Shown one piece after another: positions 1-9,035 of a stretch of DNA of 64,000 nt (its first letter is position 1; each line of letters begins with the position of its first letter). The DNA is from Bacteroidota bacterium (GTDB lineage: Bacteria; Bacteroidota; Bacteroidia; AKYH767-A; OLB10). The notes beneath the pieces were generated by a model. That model did not search any database and was not told where the DNA came from. It saw nothing but the letters and a program-made list of their open reading frames with translations. The stretch is taken from NCBI GenBank assembly GCA_016713525.1, contig JADJOZ010000020.1, positions 1-64,000 on the forward strand. The letters run 5' to 3'. A program made the position numbers and the translations under genes.

Positions 1-206
1 TCCAGATCAAACTGGATTTTTATATCACTCAATTGATATGTATATCCCTCACATTTTAGGGCAAGATTTAAAGCTTTTATAAAATGGGACTTAAGTTCTT
101 CAAAACTTTCGCCTTCAGTAGCTATGAAATGTTTTTGAACAGTAGCAAATGCACTATAACCTGAATTTTCTTTTATAACTGTAGCAAGTATTTTATGTTT
201 TTTCAT
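1..206 (-). CDS. hicB: HicB-family antitoxin, partial (cut by window edge)
   Basis: The reverse strand starts at an ATG at 204-206 and reads MKKHKILATVIKENSGYSAF, then a FIATEGESFEELKSH-like stretch, staying open to the window edge. This is the short N-terminal domain of HicB antitoxins, with the usual alternation of a strand, an acidic helix and a further strand. It overlaps hicA by 4 bp (ATGA), so the two are translationally coupled, with toxin first and antitoxin second. HicB antitoxins neutralise HicA and usually autorepress the operon through a C-terminal DNA-binding domain, which lies outside the window. The family call rests on about 68 residues plus the neighbour. Confidence 0.8.
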   Translation of the reverse strand, partial: MKKHKILATVIKENSGYSAFATVQKHFIATEGESFEELKSHFIKALNLALKCEGYTYQLSDIKIQFDL

Positions 207-400
207 CTTTTATCAGTTTTAATTGCAGCCTTTTTCAATATTGCTTTTAACAGCCCAAGTTTTACTTCTTTACCTGAATGGTAAGGTACTGTTATGAATT
301 CCTTTTTATCCGGATGTTGCATAGTAACATGACTACCTTTTTTTCTCACTTCTACCCAACCATTACGCATCAACAACCTGAAAAGTTCATTATAAATCAA
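203..400 (-). CDS. hicA: HicA-family mRNA interferase toxin
   Basis: This 65-residue basic protein has the HicA double-stranded-RNA-binding-like fold. It carries the helix FRLLMRNGW, then RKKGSHVTMQHP, which includes the catalytic histidine of the GSH motif, then the strand EFITVPYHSGKEV and the final helix LGLLKAILKKA. HicA toxins cleave mRNA and stop translation when not bound by HicB. The apparent start is a TTG at 398-400 (MIYNELFRLL); no better ATG lies upstream in frame. It ends in a 4-bp ATGA overlap with hicB, the classic type II toxin-antitoxin layout. Length is normal for the family. Confidence 0.9.
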   Translation of the reverse strand: MIYNELFRLLMRNGWVEVRKKGSHVTMQHPDKKEFITVPYHSGKEVKLGLLKAILKKAAIKTDKR

Positions 401-819
401 AATTTCAAAAGTAATATATTTATTACTTTTAACAAATTATCATTGTATAAGTTTTAGCTACTTTCACAAATAGGAATGCTTTTTGAATATTCTATGACAT
501 TTAAATTGTAGTTTCTATTCTACAATATTAGTTTCCAATACTCATTCTGGGACTAGAAAAGCCTCATAAACCTGTTTTTCAAAGATTTACCACATTTTTT
601 CTTATTTTTGTCCTAATCTTAACACAATTGCTAATTATGTGTTAATTAGTTGAGTTCCATTAAATAATTGACTTAAAAAGCATTGGATGACAAATGTCAA
701 TATTGAATTAGTTTCAATTTGCGTAATTTGTCGGTTGAAATCGCTTAAAAAAGCTGATTAATTTATAAGCCAAGTACATTCATAATAGCATTATAGAGTA
801 GTTATAAGAGCAAAGCAAC
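401..819. other. Intergenic, divergent between hicA and the gene at 820
   Basis: These are 419 very AT-rich bases between divergent genes. I see no open frame with recognisable coding character, no RNA gene and no clear TAnnTTTG box. It probably holds the promoters of both neighbours. Confidence 0.4.
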
Positions 820-2646
820 ATGCACCAATATTACAGTCCACATAGTTTCCATATTCCGGTAATGGGTTTAGCATATACCATTGACACGGCGATTAAGGTT
901 TCCAAATTTGGGATATCTTCGGTAATGGCAATTGGCGAGGACAAGTTAATTGAAATGATGCGGAGGCATTATGCCGGCATTTATAATATGCCCTACACTC
1001 CTATTCCTGCCGGTTCTGATGATTACAGGGCTAAGCGAATCACGGCATATCTTAATTTAGTTCAGGAAATCGTGGATATTGAATTTAATATTTTAAAGCA
1101 TTCTGATTTCGTACCTGATTCTCCAATCACCAAATATTTCAGCATGCTACCTGAGAATTGCATTGAATCGGAGTTATACCATGAAATGCTGAAGTTATCG
1201 GAGTCGGATGCAAAGGAAAATGCCAGATTGCGACTAAGAAACATGGTTGTACAGGGAAGCATTGATGTAAATATTTTGACAAAAACCGATCGTGACAATT
1301 ACGATAAAAGTGGTGAATTGATTCCTGATGGTTCAGATGCAGTTGCTGCATTACGTGGATATGGCAACAGCAAACTTCGAAACAGCGCAATTGTATTTTC
1401 TGCCGGAATGAATCCACGATTGTATGGTTATCTTGAAAAACTTCCTGCATTTTATCCAAATGAATCTGAAGTCACAAAGAAGCGCATTACCATAAAAGTC
1501 AGTGATTACAGATCGGCATTAATTCAAGGAAAATTTCTTGCAAAAAAAGGTTTGTGGGTGAGTGAATTCAGAATTGAATCGGGATTAAACTGCGGAGGTC
1601 ATGCTTTTGCGACCGATGGGTATTTACTGGGACCAATTCTGGATGAATTTAAAACGAATCGTAATGAGCTGGCCAATATACTTCAGGAAATGTACAAATC
1701 AGCTCTTGCTGAGAAGAATGAAATATTGAGTACAAATCTACCTCCTATACGAATAACAGTTCAAGGTGGAATTGGAACCCATGATGAAGCATCATTCATG
1801 CATGACTATTATGGAGTTGCAGGAACCGGCTGGGGAACCCCATTTTTATTAGTACCTGAAGCAACTACAGTTGATAGCGATACTTTAACTTTATTAGAGG
1901 AAGCTAATCATGCAGATGTTCAGTTAAGTCATTATTCACCTTTAGGTGTCAGATTTTATTATTTGAATGGCACTTCTGCAGCTAAAGAAAAACAAGCTCG
2001 TATCGATGATGACAAACCAGGAAGTCCATGCCCTGAAAAACATTTGGCTTTCAACACTGAATTTACAGCAAAACCAATTTGCACTGCATCAACAACCTAC
2101 CAGCGGTTGAAAATAGACCAGCTGAAAAGTGAGTCGACAAATTCCGATAAATTAAGATCAAGCATTGAAGAGGTTACTCGAAAAGAATGTCTTTGTGTGG
2201 GATTAAGTAATGCAGCTTCACTGAAAAATCAAATACCATTTATTAAAAACCTTAAGGCCGTGAATATTTGTCCCGGCCCGAACATTGTTAATTTTTCAAA
2301 GCGTGTATCTCTTGCAACAATGGTAGACCATATTTATGGTCGCATAAATCTAATTTCCAACAAGAGTAGACGACATGTTTTTATAAAAGAATTATATCTG
2401 TATTTAGATTATCTGAAAGAGTTAGTAATTAAAGAAGAAGAAGAGATTTCTTCAGACATTAAAAAGTCGAAATTCTATAGAAATTTCATCACCAATCTGA
2501 ACAATGGAGTTGCTTATTATCAGCATCTTTTTGAGAATGAAAATATCGGAGATGGAACAATTAAGAATCATCTTGATCATGCTAAACAGGTAATTAATCA
2601 GCTTCATCAGTCAATTTTCCAGCCTGAGCCGGAGATGAATCTTTAG
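820..2646 (+). CDS. Unassigned 608-aa protein, possible TIM-barrel flavoenzyme (nitronate monooxygenase/PfaD-like)
   Basis: A single long frame with an ATG start and no signal peptide, so probably cytoplasmic. The N-terminus (PVMGLAYTIDTAIKVSKFGI, then VMAIGED) looks like the first strand and helix of a TIM barrel. About residues 255-265 hold LNCGGHAF, and about 318-345 hold VQGGIGTHDEASFM followed by GVAGTGWGTPFLL. These resemble the GGH and AGGI...G...GT phosphate-binding turns of 2-nitropropane dioxygenase/PfaD-type FMN enzymes. The C-terminal third is extra to that family and has several cysteines (PCPEKH, PIC, CLCVGL, ICPGPN) that could bind a metal or Fe-S cluster. It stands alone and ends at a strong terminator. 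Family membership is inference from motif shape, and I do not assign a reaction. Confidence 0.5.
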   Translation: MHQYYSPHSFHIPVMGLAYTIDTAIKVSKFGISSVMAIGEDKLIEMMRRHYAGIYNMPYTPIPAGSDDYRAKRITAYLNLVQEIVDIEFNILKHSDFVPDSPITKYFSMLPENCIESELYHEMLKLSESDAKENARLRLRNMVVQGSIDVNILTKTDRDNYDKSGELIPDGSDAVAALRGYGNSKLRNSAIVFSAGMNPRLYGYLEKLPAFYPNESEVTKKRITIKVSDYRSALIQGKFLAKKGLWVSEFRIESGLNCGGHAFATDGYLLGPILDEFKTNRNELANILQEMYKSALAEKNEILSTNLPPIRITVQGGIGTHDEASFMHDYYGVAGTGWGTPFLLVPEATTVDSDTLTLLEEANHADVQLSHYSPLGVRFYYLNGTSAAKEKQARIDDDKPGSPCPEKHLAFNTEFTAKPICTASTTYQRLKIDQLKSESTNSDKLRSSIEEVTRKECLCVGLSNAASLKNQIPFIKNLKAVNICPGPNIVNFSKRVSLATMVDHIYGRINLISNKSRRHVFIKELYLYLDYLKELVIKEEEEISSDIKKSKFYRNFITNLNNGVAYYQHLFENENIGDGTIKNHLDHAKQVINQLHQSIFQPEPEMNL

Positions 2647-2685
2647 AAATTATAAAATCTCCAATACATGAACAATCAAATAATG

Positions 2686-2723
2686 AAAAGCGCTTATGTG
2701 ATTAATATCACATAAGCGCTTTT
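2686..2723 (+). terminator. Strong intrinsic terminator after the 820-2646 gene
   Basis: A perfect 17-bp stem (AAAAGCGCTTATGTGAT with its complement), a TAAT loop, and the 3' arm ending in a T run. It begins 40 bp after the stop codon. The A run on the 5' arm would let it work on the other strand as well. Confidence 0.9.
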
Positions 2724-2853
2724 TCAATTTATATTGCACTAAATAATTTTAATTTAGTCGAAAATTCATTTATAATCTTTCTCAGAACCAGCATATTATG
2801 ATTTCAAATATGCTTATGTGCTATTTGTTACTGTAGCCGCCAGGTGGTGATTC

Positions 2854-2861
2854 TACTTTTG
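2854..2861 (+). promoter_or_regulatory. Candidate -7 box of the RND efflux operon promoter
   Basis: TACTTTTG matches the Bacteroidota -7 consensus TAnnTTTG and lies 19 bp before the TolC-family start codon. A TTTG at 2824-2827 is the nearest -33 candidate, but its 26-bp spacing is long, so only the -7 element is supported. Confidence 0.4.
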
Positions 2862-2880
2862 CATTCGTAATTATAAAAGC

Positions 2881-4197
2881 ATGAAAAAATCAATATTACT
2901 TTTTACCGCGCTGTTGCTGCATATCGGATTCCAGTTAAAGGCACAGGACACCTTAACATTAACACTGACTGCAGTAACTAAAGGAGTATTGCAAGATAAC
3001 TTGCAACTAAAGAATGCCTTTGCAGATGACCAGATAGCAAAATATGATTATAGGCAATCTAACAATTTGTTTCTGCCTTCTGTGAACGTTACACACACCG
3101 GTTTCATGACCAATAGTCCCTTGATGGCATTTGGCACCAAGTTAAATCAGGAACTTCTCAAGCAATCAGATTTCAATACAGAACTATTAAATGATCCGGA
3201 TGATCGTGGCGGATTTACATCTAAAATTGAACTGATGCAACCGTTGCTGAATTTGGATGGCATTGCAGCAAGAAAAGCCGCAAGATTTAAAATGGAACTT
3301 AGTAAACTACAATCTGCCCGAACATCAGAATTTCTTCAGATGGAAGCAGCAAAAGCTTATATGGAATTGCAATTAGCATTTAAGGCAGTTGGAATTATGG
3401 AAAAAGCTTATCAAACAGCCCTGTTAAACGAACAAAATATTACTAACTACCTGAATGAGGGATTGGTAAAAAAGACAGATCTCTTAGCAGTTCAATTACG
3501 GGTCAACGAGGTCAGCAATCAATTATCGAAGACAAAAAATCAATACAGAAATGCATCCGACTATGTATTGTATCTGATGAACATTTCATCCTCCACTACT
3601 GTGGTTATACCATCAGAGCAATTATTACCAAATACTGAGAGCATCCAGGCAAATATAGAGTTGCCAAAAAGCAGAAAAGATCTGGAGGCTATGCATCAGG
3701 CAACTCAAATCTACAAGAGCATGTCGGGTTCAAGCCGATTCAACATGTTACCCCGAATAAATATGTTCGCCAGCTATGAATTAAATGGATTAGATGCCAT
3801 TGCTAATGAGGCTGATGGATATATGATTGGCGCCCAGTTATCATGGAGTTTATTTGACGGCTTCAAAAATATAGCTAAAAATCAGAAAACCCGTGCAGAG
3901 TATCATAAATCGATTACTGAGGAAGAAAAATACATGAGTCAGCAGACTATGGAATTACAAAAGGCTTTCAGACAATTAAAAGATGCCGAGAATAGTCTTT
4001 TTCATAGCAAACTGGCTGTTGAAAAAGCTGCGGAATCATATAGAATTTACAAAGACAGATATGATCAGGGTATGGAAAAAACAGTTGACTTACTATCAAA
4101 TGAAACGATGGTACAAACAACTGAATTATCGTATGCAGAGGCCATATTTACCTACAACTACATGAAGACATACATTCAATTTCTAACGACAAAATAA
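2881..4197 (+). CDS. TolC-family outer membrane efflux protein
   Basis: A 438-residue protein with a signal peptide (MKKSILLFTALLLHIGFQLKAQ), two long amphipathic helical stretches and the repeated layout of TolC/OprM-type proteins. The first half includes SNNLFLPSVNVTHTG, and the second half includes RFNMLPRINMFASYELNG followed by AQLSWSLFDGFKN. The motif P.(I/V)N....Y..NG followed by L.W.LFDG is the usual strand before the second helical hairpin. It forms the outer-membrane channel of a tripartite pump. It is the first gene of an operon with the adaptor (2-bp gap) and the RND pump. Substrate cannot be told from sequence. Confidence 0.93.
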   Translation: MKKSILLFTALLLHIGFQLKAQDTLTLTLTAVTKGVLQDNLQLKNAFADDQIAKYDYRQSNNLFLPSVNVTHTGFMTNSPLMAFGTKLNQELLKQSDFNTELLNDPDDRGGFTSKIELMQPLLNLDGIAARKAARFKMELSKLQSARTSEFLQMEAAKAYMELQLAFKAVGIMEKAYQTALLNEQNITNYLNEGLVKKTDLLAVQLRVNEVSNQLSKTKNQYRNASDYVLYLMNISSSTTVVIPSEQLLPNTESIQANIELPKSRKDLEAMHQATQIYKSMSGSSRFNMLPRINMFASYELNGLDAIANEADGYMIGAQLSWSLFDGFKNIAKNQKTRAEYHKSITEEEKYMSQQTMELQKAFRQLKDAENSLFHSKLAVEKAAESYRIYKDRYDQGMEKTVDLLSNETMVQTTELSYAEAIFTYNYMKTYIQFLTTK

Positions 4198-4199
4198 CA

Positions 4200-5297
4200 A
4201 TGACCAAAACGAATTTATTTCTATTTGCAGCTGCAATTTCAATGTTCCTTATCACCTCATGTGGTAAAAAGGAAACATTGCCGACTGACAATCAGCAAGT
4301 CATTACTGTAAAAACAGGAAAAACATCCGGACAACAAACGGGTAATTTTTTAAATGTTACCGGAAAAACCGAAGCTGAGGAAAGTGCCAATATAAGCACC
4401 AGAATGATGGGATTTGTGACCAAAGTAAATGTTAAAACTGGCCAGAAAGTTTCAAAAGGCGCAGTGCTCATTAATATTAACAGCAGTGATCTTGAAGCAA
4501 AGAGGTTACAGGTTGCTTCAGGCATGATTCAGGCAGAGGCAGCGTATGAGAATGCTAAAAAAGATAAGGAAAGATTTGAAAATTTATTCAAGAATTCCAG
4601 TGTTACCAGGAAAGAACTTGATGATATACTTACCAGATACGAAATGGCAAAAGCAGGACTATCGGCAGCTCAACAAATGAAAAATGAGATAAACTCGCAG
4701 TTTGCATATGTCACTATCACAGCCCCCTTTTCGGGAACTATCACCAATACTTTTGTAAAGGCAGGTGATATGGCTAATCCAGGAATGCCGCTTATAAGCC
4801 TTGAAGGCAACAGTCGCATGCAGGTTTCAGCTATGATTCCTGAATCGGAAATATCATTGGTAAAATCGGGACAAAGAGCCGAGGTAAACATCAAATCATT
4901 AGATGTCCGAATTCCGGCAGTCATTTCTGAAATCAGTTCATCTGCAAAAAACACAGGAGGTCAATATCTCATTAAGCTAGATCTGGAAAAATATCCTGAC
5001 CAAGTTAAAGCAGGAATGTTTGCCGGAATAAAAATTGAAACAGGAGTAGTACCAAATGAAGATAATGAAAACCCTACAGAAATTATGGTACCTGCATCAG
5101 CTATTTTTAAACGAGGTCAGCTGACAGGAATTTATGTGGTAAGCGATAAGAACATTGCTTTATTAAGGTGGATAAGAACCGGTAAAAGTTCCGGCGACAT
5201 GATTTCGGTTGAATCAGGATTGTCGGCAAACGAAACCTACATTTTAGAAGCTGATGGCAGAGTTTATAATGGAGTGCAGGTAAAGATCAGTAATTAA
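4200..5297 (+). CDS. RND efflux periplasmic adaptor (membrane fusion protein), lipoprotein
   Basis: The 365-residue protein starts with a lipoprotein signal (SMFLITSC, lipobox cysteine at about residue 21). It then has the adaptor order: first lipoyl half (MGFVTKVNVKTGQKVSKG), a helical hairpin (residues about 100-160), second lipoyl half (FAYVTITAPFSGTITNTFVKAGD), a beta-barrel domain (SEISLVKSGQRAEVNI) and a membrane-proximal domain (IMVPASAIFKRGQLTGIYV). Anchored to the inner membrane, it bridges the RND pump to the TolC-like channel. It lies 2 bp after the TolC gene and 24 bp before the pump gene, so all three are very probably co-transcribed. Confidence 0.93.
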   Translation: MTKTNLFLFAAAISMFLITSCGKKETLPTDNQQVITVKTGKTSGQQTGNFLNVTGKTEAEESANISTRMMGFVTKVNVKTGQKVSKGAVLININSSDLEAKRLQVASGMIQAEAAYENAKKDKERFENLFKNSSVTRKELDDILTRYEMAKAGLSAAQQMKNEINSQFAYVTITAPFSGTITNTFVKAGDMANPGMPLISLEGNSRMQVSAMIPESEISLVKSGQRAEVNIKSLDVRIPAVISEISSSAKNTGGQYLIKLDLEKYPDQVKAGMFAGIKIETGVVPNEDNENPTEIMVPASAIFKRGQLTGIYVVSDKNIALLRWIRTGKSSGDMISVESGLSANETYILEADGRVYNGVQVKISN

Positions 5298-5321
5298 TTT
5301 CAAAGGAAAATCCCAAACAAT

Positions 5322-8300
5322 ATGCAAGAAGGCTTATCAGGTAAAATTGCCAATTTTTTCATCAACTCAAAGCTTACCATTCTACTCATGGTTGCTTTGA
5401 TGATAATTGGATCATACAGTTCCTTTTTAATTCCCAGAGAAGAGGAACCTCAGATCAATGTACCAATGGCTGATGTACTTATTGGATATCCGGGTGCCAG
5501 TCCACAGGAAGTTGAAAAACGAATTGTGAAACCATTGGAACAGGTATTATCGAATATAAAAGGAATTGAACACATTCACAGCATGGCCATGAATGGTCAG
5601 GCAATGATTATTGTTCAGTTTTATGTTGGTCAGGATATAGAACGCAGCTATGTAAAGCTTTATGATGAAATGATGAAACACAGCGACATGTTTCCATCTG
5701 GAGTGATGAAGCCCGTCATTAAAACACGATCTATAGATGATGTTCCTATGTTAGGACTTACTTTATGGAGCGATGAAATGGATGAATACCAGCTTAGGCA
5801 ATTGGCTGAGGAAGTCACGAATGAGGTTGAAAAAATAAAAGGTGTTGCAGTTACAAAAGAACTTGGAGGGGCGCCCAGAGTAGTCAAAGTAACCCTCGAC
5901 AATTATCTTCTAAAAGGAAATCATGTGGATGCAATCGGAATCATGCAAATGATTCAGGCATCCAACAGCAGTGCACAATCGGGAGGTTTTGTTGATGGGG
6001 ACCGGGAATTTCTGGTTACCACCGGTGATTTTTTGAGCAGTAAAGAGGATCTTGAAAATCTGGTAATAGGTACCAATGCCAATTTGCCGGTATATCTCAG
6101 ACAGGTCGCGAAAATTACAGATGGTTCAACCACTCCGAAATCATATGTGTCATTCGGCTATGGTAAAAATCGTCCGGAACATTCCGGTAATCCATCAGAA
6201 TATCCTGCGGTAACCATTTCCGTTGCAAAGGTAAAAGGAGCCGATGCCATGCAGATTTCAGAAAAAATTCTCGAGCAAATGGAGCATCTGAAAAAAGATC
6301 TGATACCAGATAATGTAAAATTAGAAGTCACCCGAAATTATGGAGAAACTGCATCTGACAAAGTAAGTGAGCTTCTATTACATTTAGGTATTGCTATTGT
6401 TGCTGTTACCGGTCTGGTAATGTTGGCCATGGGATGGAGAGGTGGCCTGGTAGTCTTTTTATCGGTCCCGCTAACCTTTGCCTTAACACTTTTCAGTTAT
6501 TACTTATTAGGTTATACTCTTAACAGGATCACCTTATTTGCTTTGGTGTTTGTTGTCGGAATTGTGGTCGATGACAGTATCATTATTGCCGAAAACATGC
6601 ACCGGCATTTCAAGCAGAAGCGATTACCATTTAAGCAGGCAGCGATTTATGCGATTAATGAAGTTGGAAATCCAACTATCCTGGCTACATTCACGGTAAT
6701 TGCCGCTATTTTACCCATGGCATTTGTTTCTGGTATGATGGGACCCTATATGAGTCCAATGCCCATTGGTGCTTCAATAGCCATGATGCTGTCACTATTT
6801 GTGGCTTTGACGGTTACTCCTTATCTGGGATATCACCTGTTACAGGAAAAAGACAGTCACAAAGATTCGCATGACGGAAAGCTGGAGTCGAGTTGGATTT
6901 ATAGAATTTACAGCAAAATTGAAAAACCGTTTCTAGAAAACTCGCTAAAGCGAGGAATAATGCTTCTGTCCACAGTTTTGTTGCTTGGAGGATCGATGAT
7001 GCTATTTTTCACTAAAAGTGTGGCAGTAAAGATGCTGCCATTCGATAATAAAAACGAATTCCAGGTGGTGATTGATATGCCGGAAGGAACAACCCTGGAA
7101 CGTACTTCTGCAGTTACAAGAGAAATAGCCAATTATATTTCGGGAAGACCGGAAGTCATCAACTATCAAAGTTATGTAGGCACCTCTGCTCCTATTACAT
7201 TCAATGGCTTGGTTCGTCATTATGATCTCCGAGGTGGAAGTAACATGGCGGATATTCAGGTCAATCTCTTGCATAAAGAAGACCGCTCTGAGCAAAGTCA
7301 TGATATAGCTAAATCTATTCGTCCGGAGATTCAAAAGATAGCAGCAAAATATGGTGCCAATGTTAAAATCATTGAAGTACCTCCCGGCCCACCGGTTTTA
7401 TCAACTCTGGTTGCTGAAATTTATGGACCTGACTATGATGAACAAATCAGAATTGCAGATAGCGTTAAATCTATTTTGAATGCCACTACTGATATTGTTG
7501 ATGTTGATTGGATGGTAGAGGCTGATCAGACAGAATACAAGTTCACTGTTGACAACGAAAAGGCTATGTTGAACGGAGTTGTACCACAACAGATAGTTGG
7601 CAATGTCACCACCTTATTGAGAGAAATGCCGGTAAGTACGTTTTATGATGAAAATTCAAGCAATCCGGTTCCCGTTGTGATGGAGTTAGCCGACAAAGAC
7701 AAAACAGAACTTTCTGACATCACCAGTATGGGAATCAGAAATCAAAATGGCTCCATAGTTCCTTTAAATGATCTGATTAAGGTGACAAAAGACACGGTAC
7801 AAAATACCATCTTCAGAAAGGACCAAAAAGGGTTGTTTACGTAACAGCCGATATGGCCGGAGAGCTGGAAAGCCCTGTTTATGCAATTCTTGGTATGACC
7901 GAAAAACTAAATCAAATTCCATTAAAGCCTGGATATACTTTAAATGAATTATACATTCAGCAGCCCACGGAAGAAAGCAATTATACTGTAAAATGGGATG
8001 GCGAATGGCAAATAACACTGGAAGTGTTCCGTGATTTAGGTGCAGCTTTCCTGGTGGTGATCATTATAATTTACATGTTGATAGTTGGTTGGTTTCAGAA
8101 TTTCAAAACTCCAATAGTCATGATGATTGCAATTCCCCTTTCGTTAGTTGGGATTGTGCTTGGCCATTGGATTTTGGATGCCTTCTTTACAGCAACTTCT
8201 TTCATTGGCATGATTGCTCTTGCCGGGGTTATGGTGAGAAACTCTGTTTTATTAATCGACTTCATTGAAATAAGATTGCAGGATGGAGTTCCATTGAAAC

Positions 8301-8518
8301 AAGCTATAATTGAAGCAGGTGCTGTAAGAACGACTCCTATTTTACTAACAACAGGAGCCGTAGTTATTGGTGCTTCCATCATATTATTTGACCCTATATT
8401 TCAGGGACTGGCCATATCATTAGTTGCAGGAGCAATTGTTTCAACACTGCTTACACTTATTGTGGTTCCTCTTATTTATTATATCACAGAAAGAAAAAAG
8501 TGGGAAATTAAAAAATAA
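5322..8518 (+). CDS. RND-family efflux pump permease (AcrB/MMPL-type), one apparent frameshift
   Basis: Two frames, 5322-7844 and 7853-8518, together give one pump of about 1,060 residues, the normal length for the family. The first holds TM1, the porter domain (GYPGASPQEVEKRIVKPLEQ), TM2-6 with FVVGIVVDDSIIIAENM (the RND proton-relay region), TM7 and the second porter repeat. The second frame holds TM8-12 (DLGAAFLVVIIIIYML, IALAGVMVRNSVLLIDFIE). At 7825-7829 a run of five A shifts the frame. A sixth A gives RKDQKRVVYVTADMAGE, the expected continuation. I treat this as one gene with a sequencing or assembly indel; if it is real, the pump is dead. The pump exports drugs, metals or lipids using proton motive force. 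Confidence 0.9.
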
Positions 8519-8541
8519 GTTCACTAAAAATATTCAGCGTC

Positions 8542-8847
8542 ATGAAACTAATAACATTACTTGCCATAGAAATTTATAAAGACGAGATAATCAACATTCT
8601 CAAGAAAGCAGGTGTATTGACATTTAGCTATTCAAAAATAACCGGATATCGTGACAATACTCTCGAAGCCTTGAACAGCAATTGGTTTGGGACAGAAATG
8701 AATGAAAGTGAGTCTGTTTTCTTTTTGGCATTTGTTCCGGAATCGACCGTTGATAAAATATTTGAATTAACAAATTCCTTCAATGCTGCCCAGTCGAGTA
8801 CATCACACATACATATTTCAAGTATATCAGTAGAAAAAACCAATTAG
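8542..8847 (+). CDS. PII-like small protein in the RND operon
   Basis: This 101-residue cytoplasmic protein reads KLITLLAIEIYKDEIINILKKAG at the start and ISSISVEKT at the end. That matches the ferredoxin-like (beta-alpha-beta) order of PII-like proteins, with a T-loop-like region around residues 35-55. No uridylylation motif is visible. It lies 23 bp after the pump gene and 2 bp before the DUF2892 gene, so it belongs to the efflux operon. PII-like proteins beside RND pumps are known in other bacteria and may sense a ligand or bind the pump, but its ligand is unknown. The fold call is by pattern only. Confidence 0.6.
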   Translation: MKLITLLAIEIYKDEIINILKKAGVLTFSYSKITGYRDNTLEALNSNWFGTEMNESESVFFLAFVPESTVDKIFELTNSFNAAQSSTSHIHISSISVEKTN

Positions 8848-8849
8848 TA

Positions 8850-9035
8850 ATGATAAATCGAATAATTAGAGCTGTAGCGGGATCATTTATCCTGATCAGT
8901 GTAATTCTCGCCATTTACGTAAACTTAAACTGGCTATGGTTTACAGCTTTCGTAGGAATCAATTTGTTACAATCATCATTTACCAAATGGTGTTTAATGG
9001 AAGACATCCTGAAAAAGGCAGGAGTGAAAGAATAA
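8850..9035 (+). CDS. DUF2892-family inner membrane protein
   Basis: A 61-residue protein with two hydrophobic segments (VAGSFILISVILAIYVN and WLWFTAFVGINLLQSSF), then WCLMEDILKKAGVKE. The fxGxnllqs..t.wCp pattern of DUF2892 (YgaP-type membrane domain) is recognisable. It is the last gene of the efflux operon, 2 bp after the PII-like gene. Its stop codon abuts the stop codon of the convergent gene at 9036, with no space for a terminator between them. The role is unknown; related proteins are often found with rhodanese domains or efflux genes. Confidence 0.8.
   Translation: MINRIIRAVAGSFILISVILAIYVNLNWLWFTAFVGINLLQSSFTKWCLMEDILKKAGVKE

Noticed and set aside
7820..7860. Programmed -1 frameshift in the RND pump
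   Set aside because: The CCAAAAAGGG site is not a canonical slippery heptamer, no stimulatory structure is evident, and the same kind of A-run shift occurs in many unrelated genes here.
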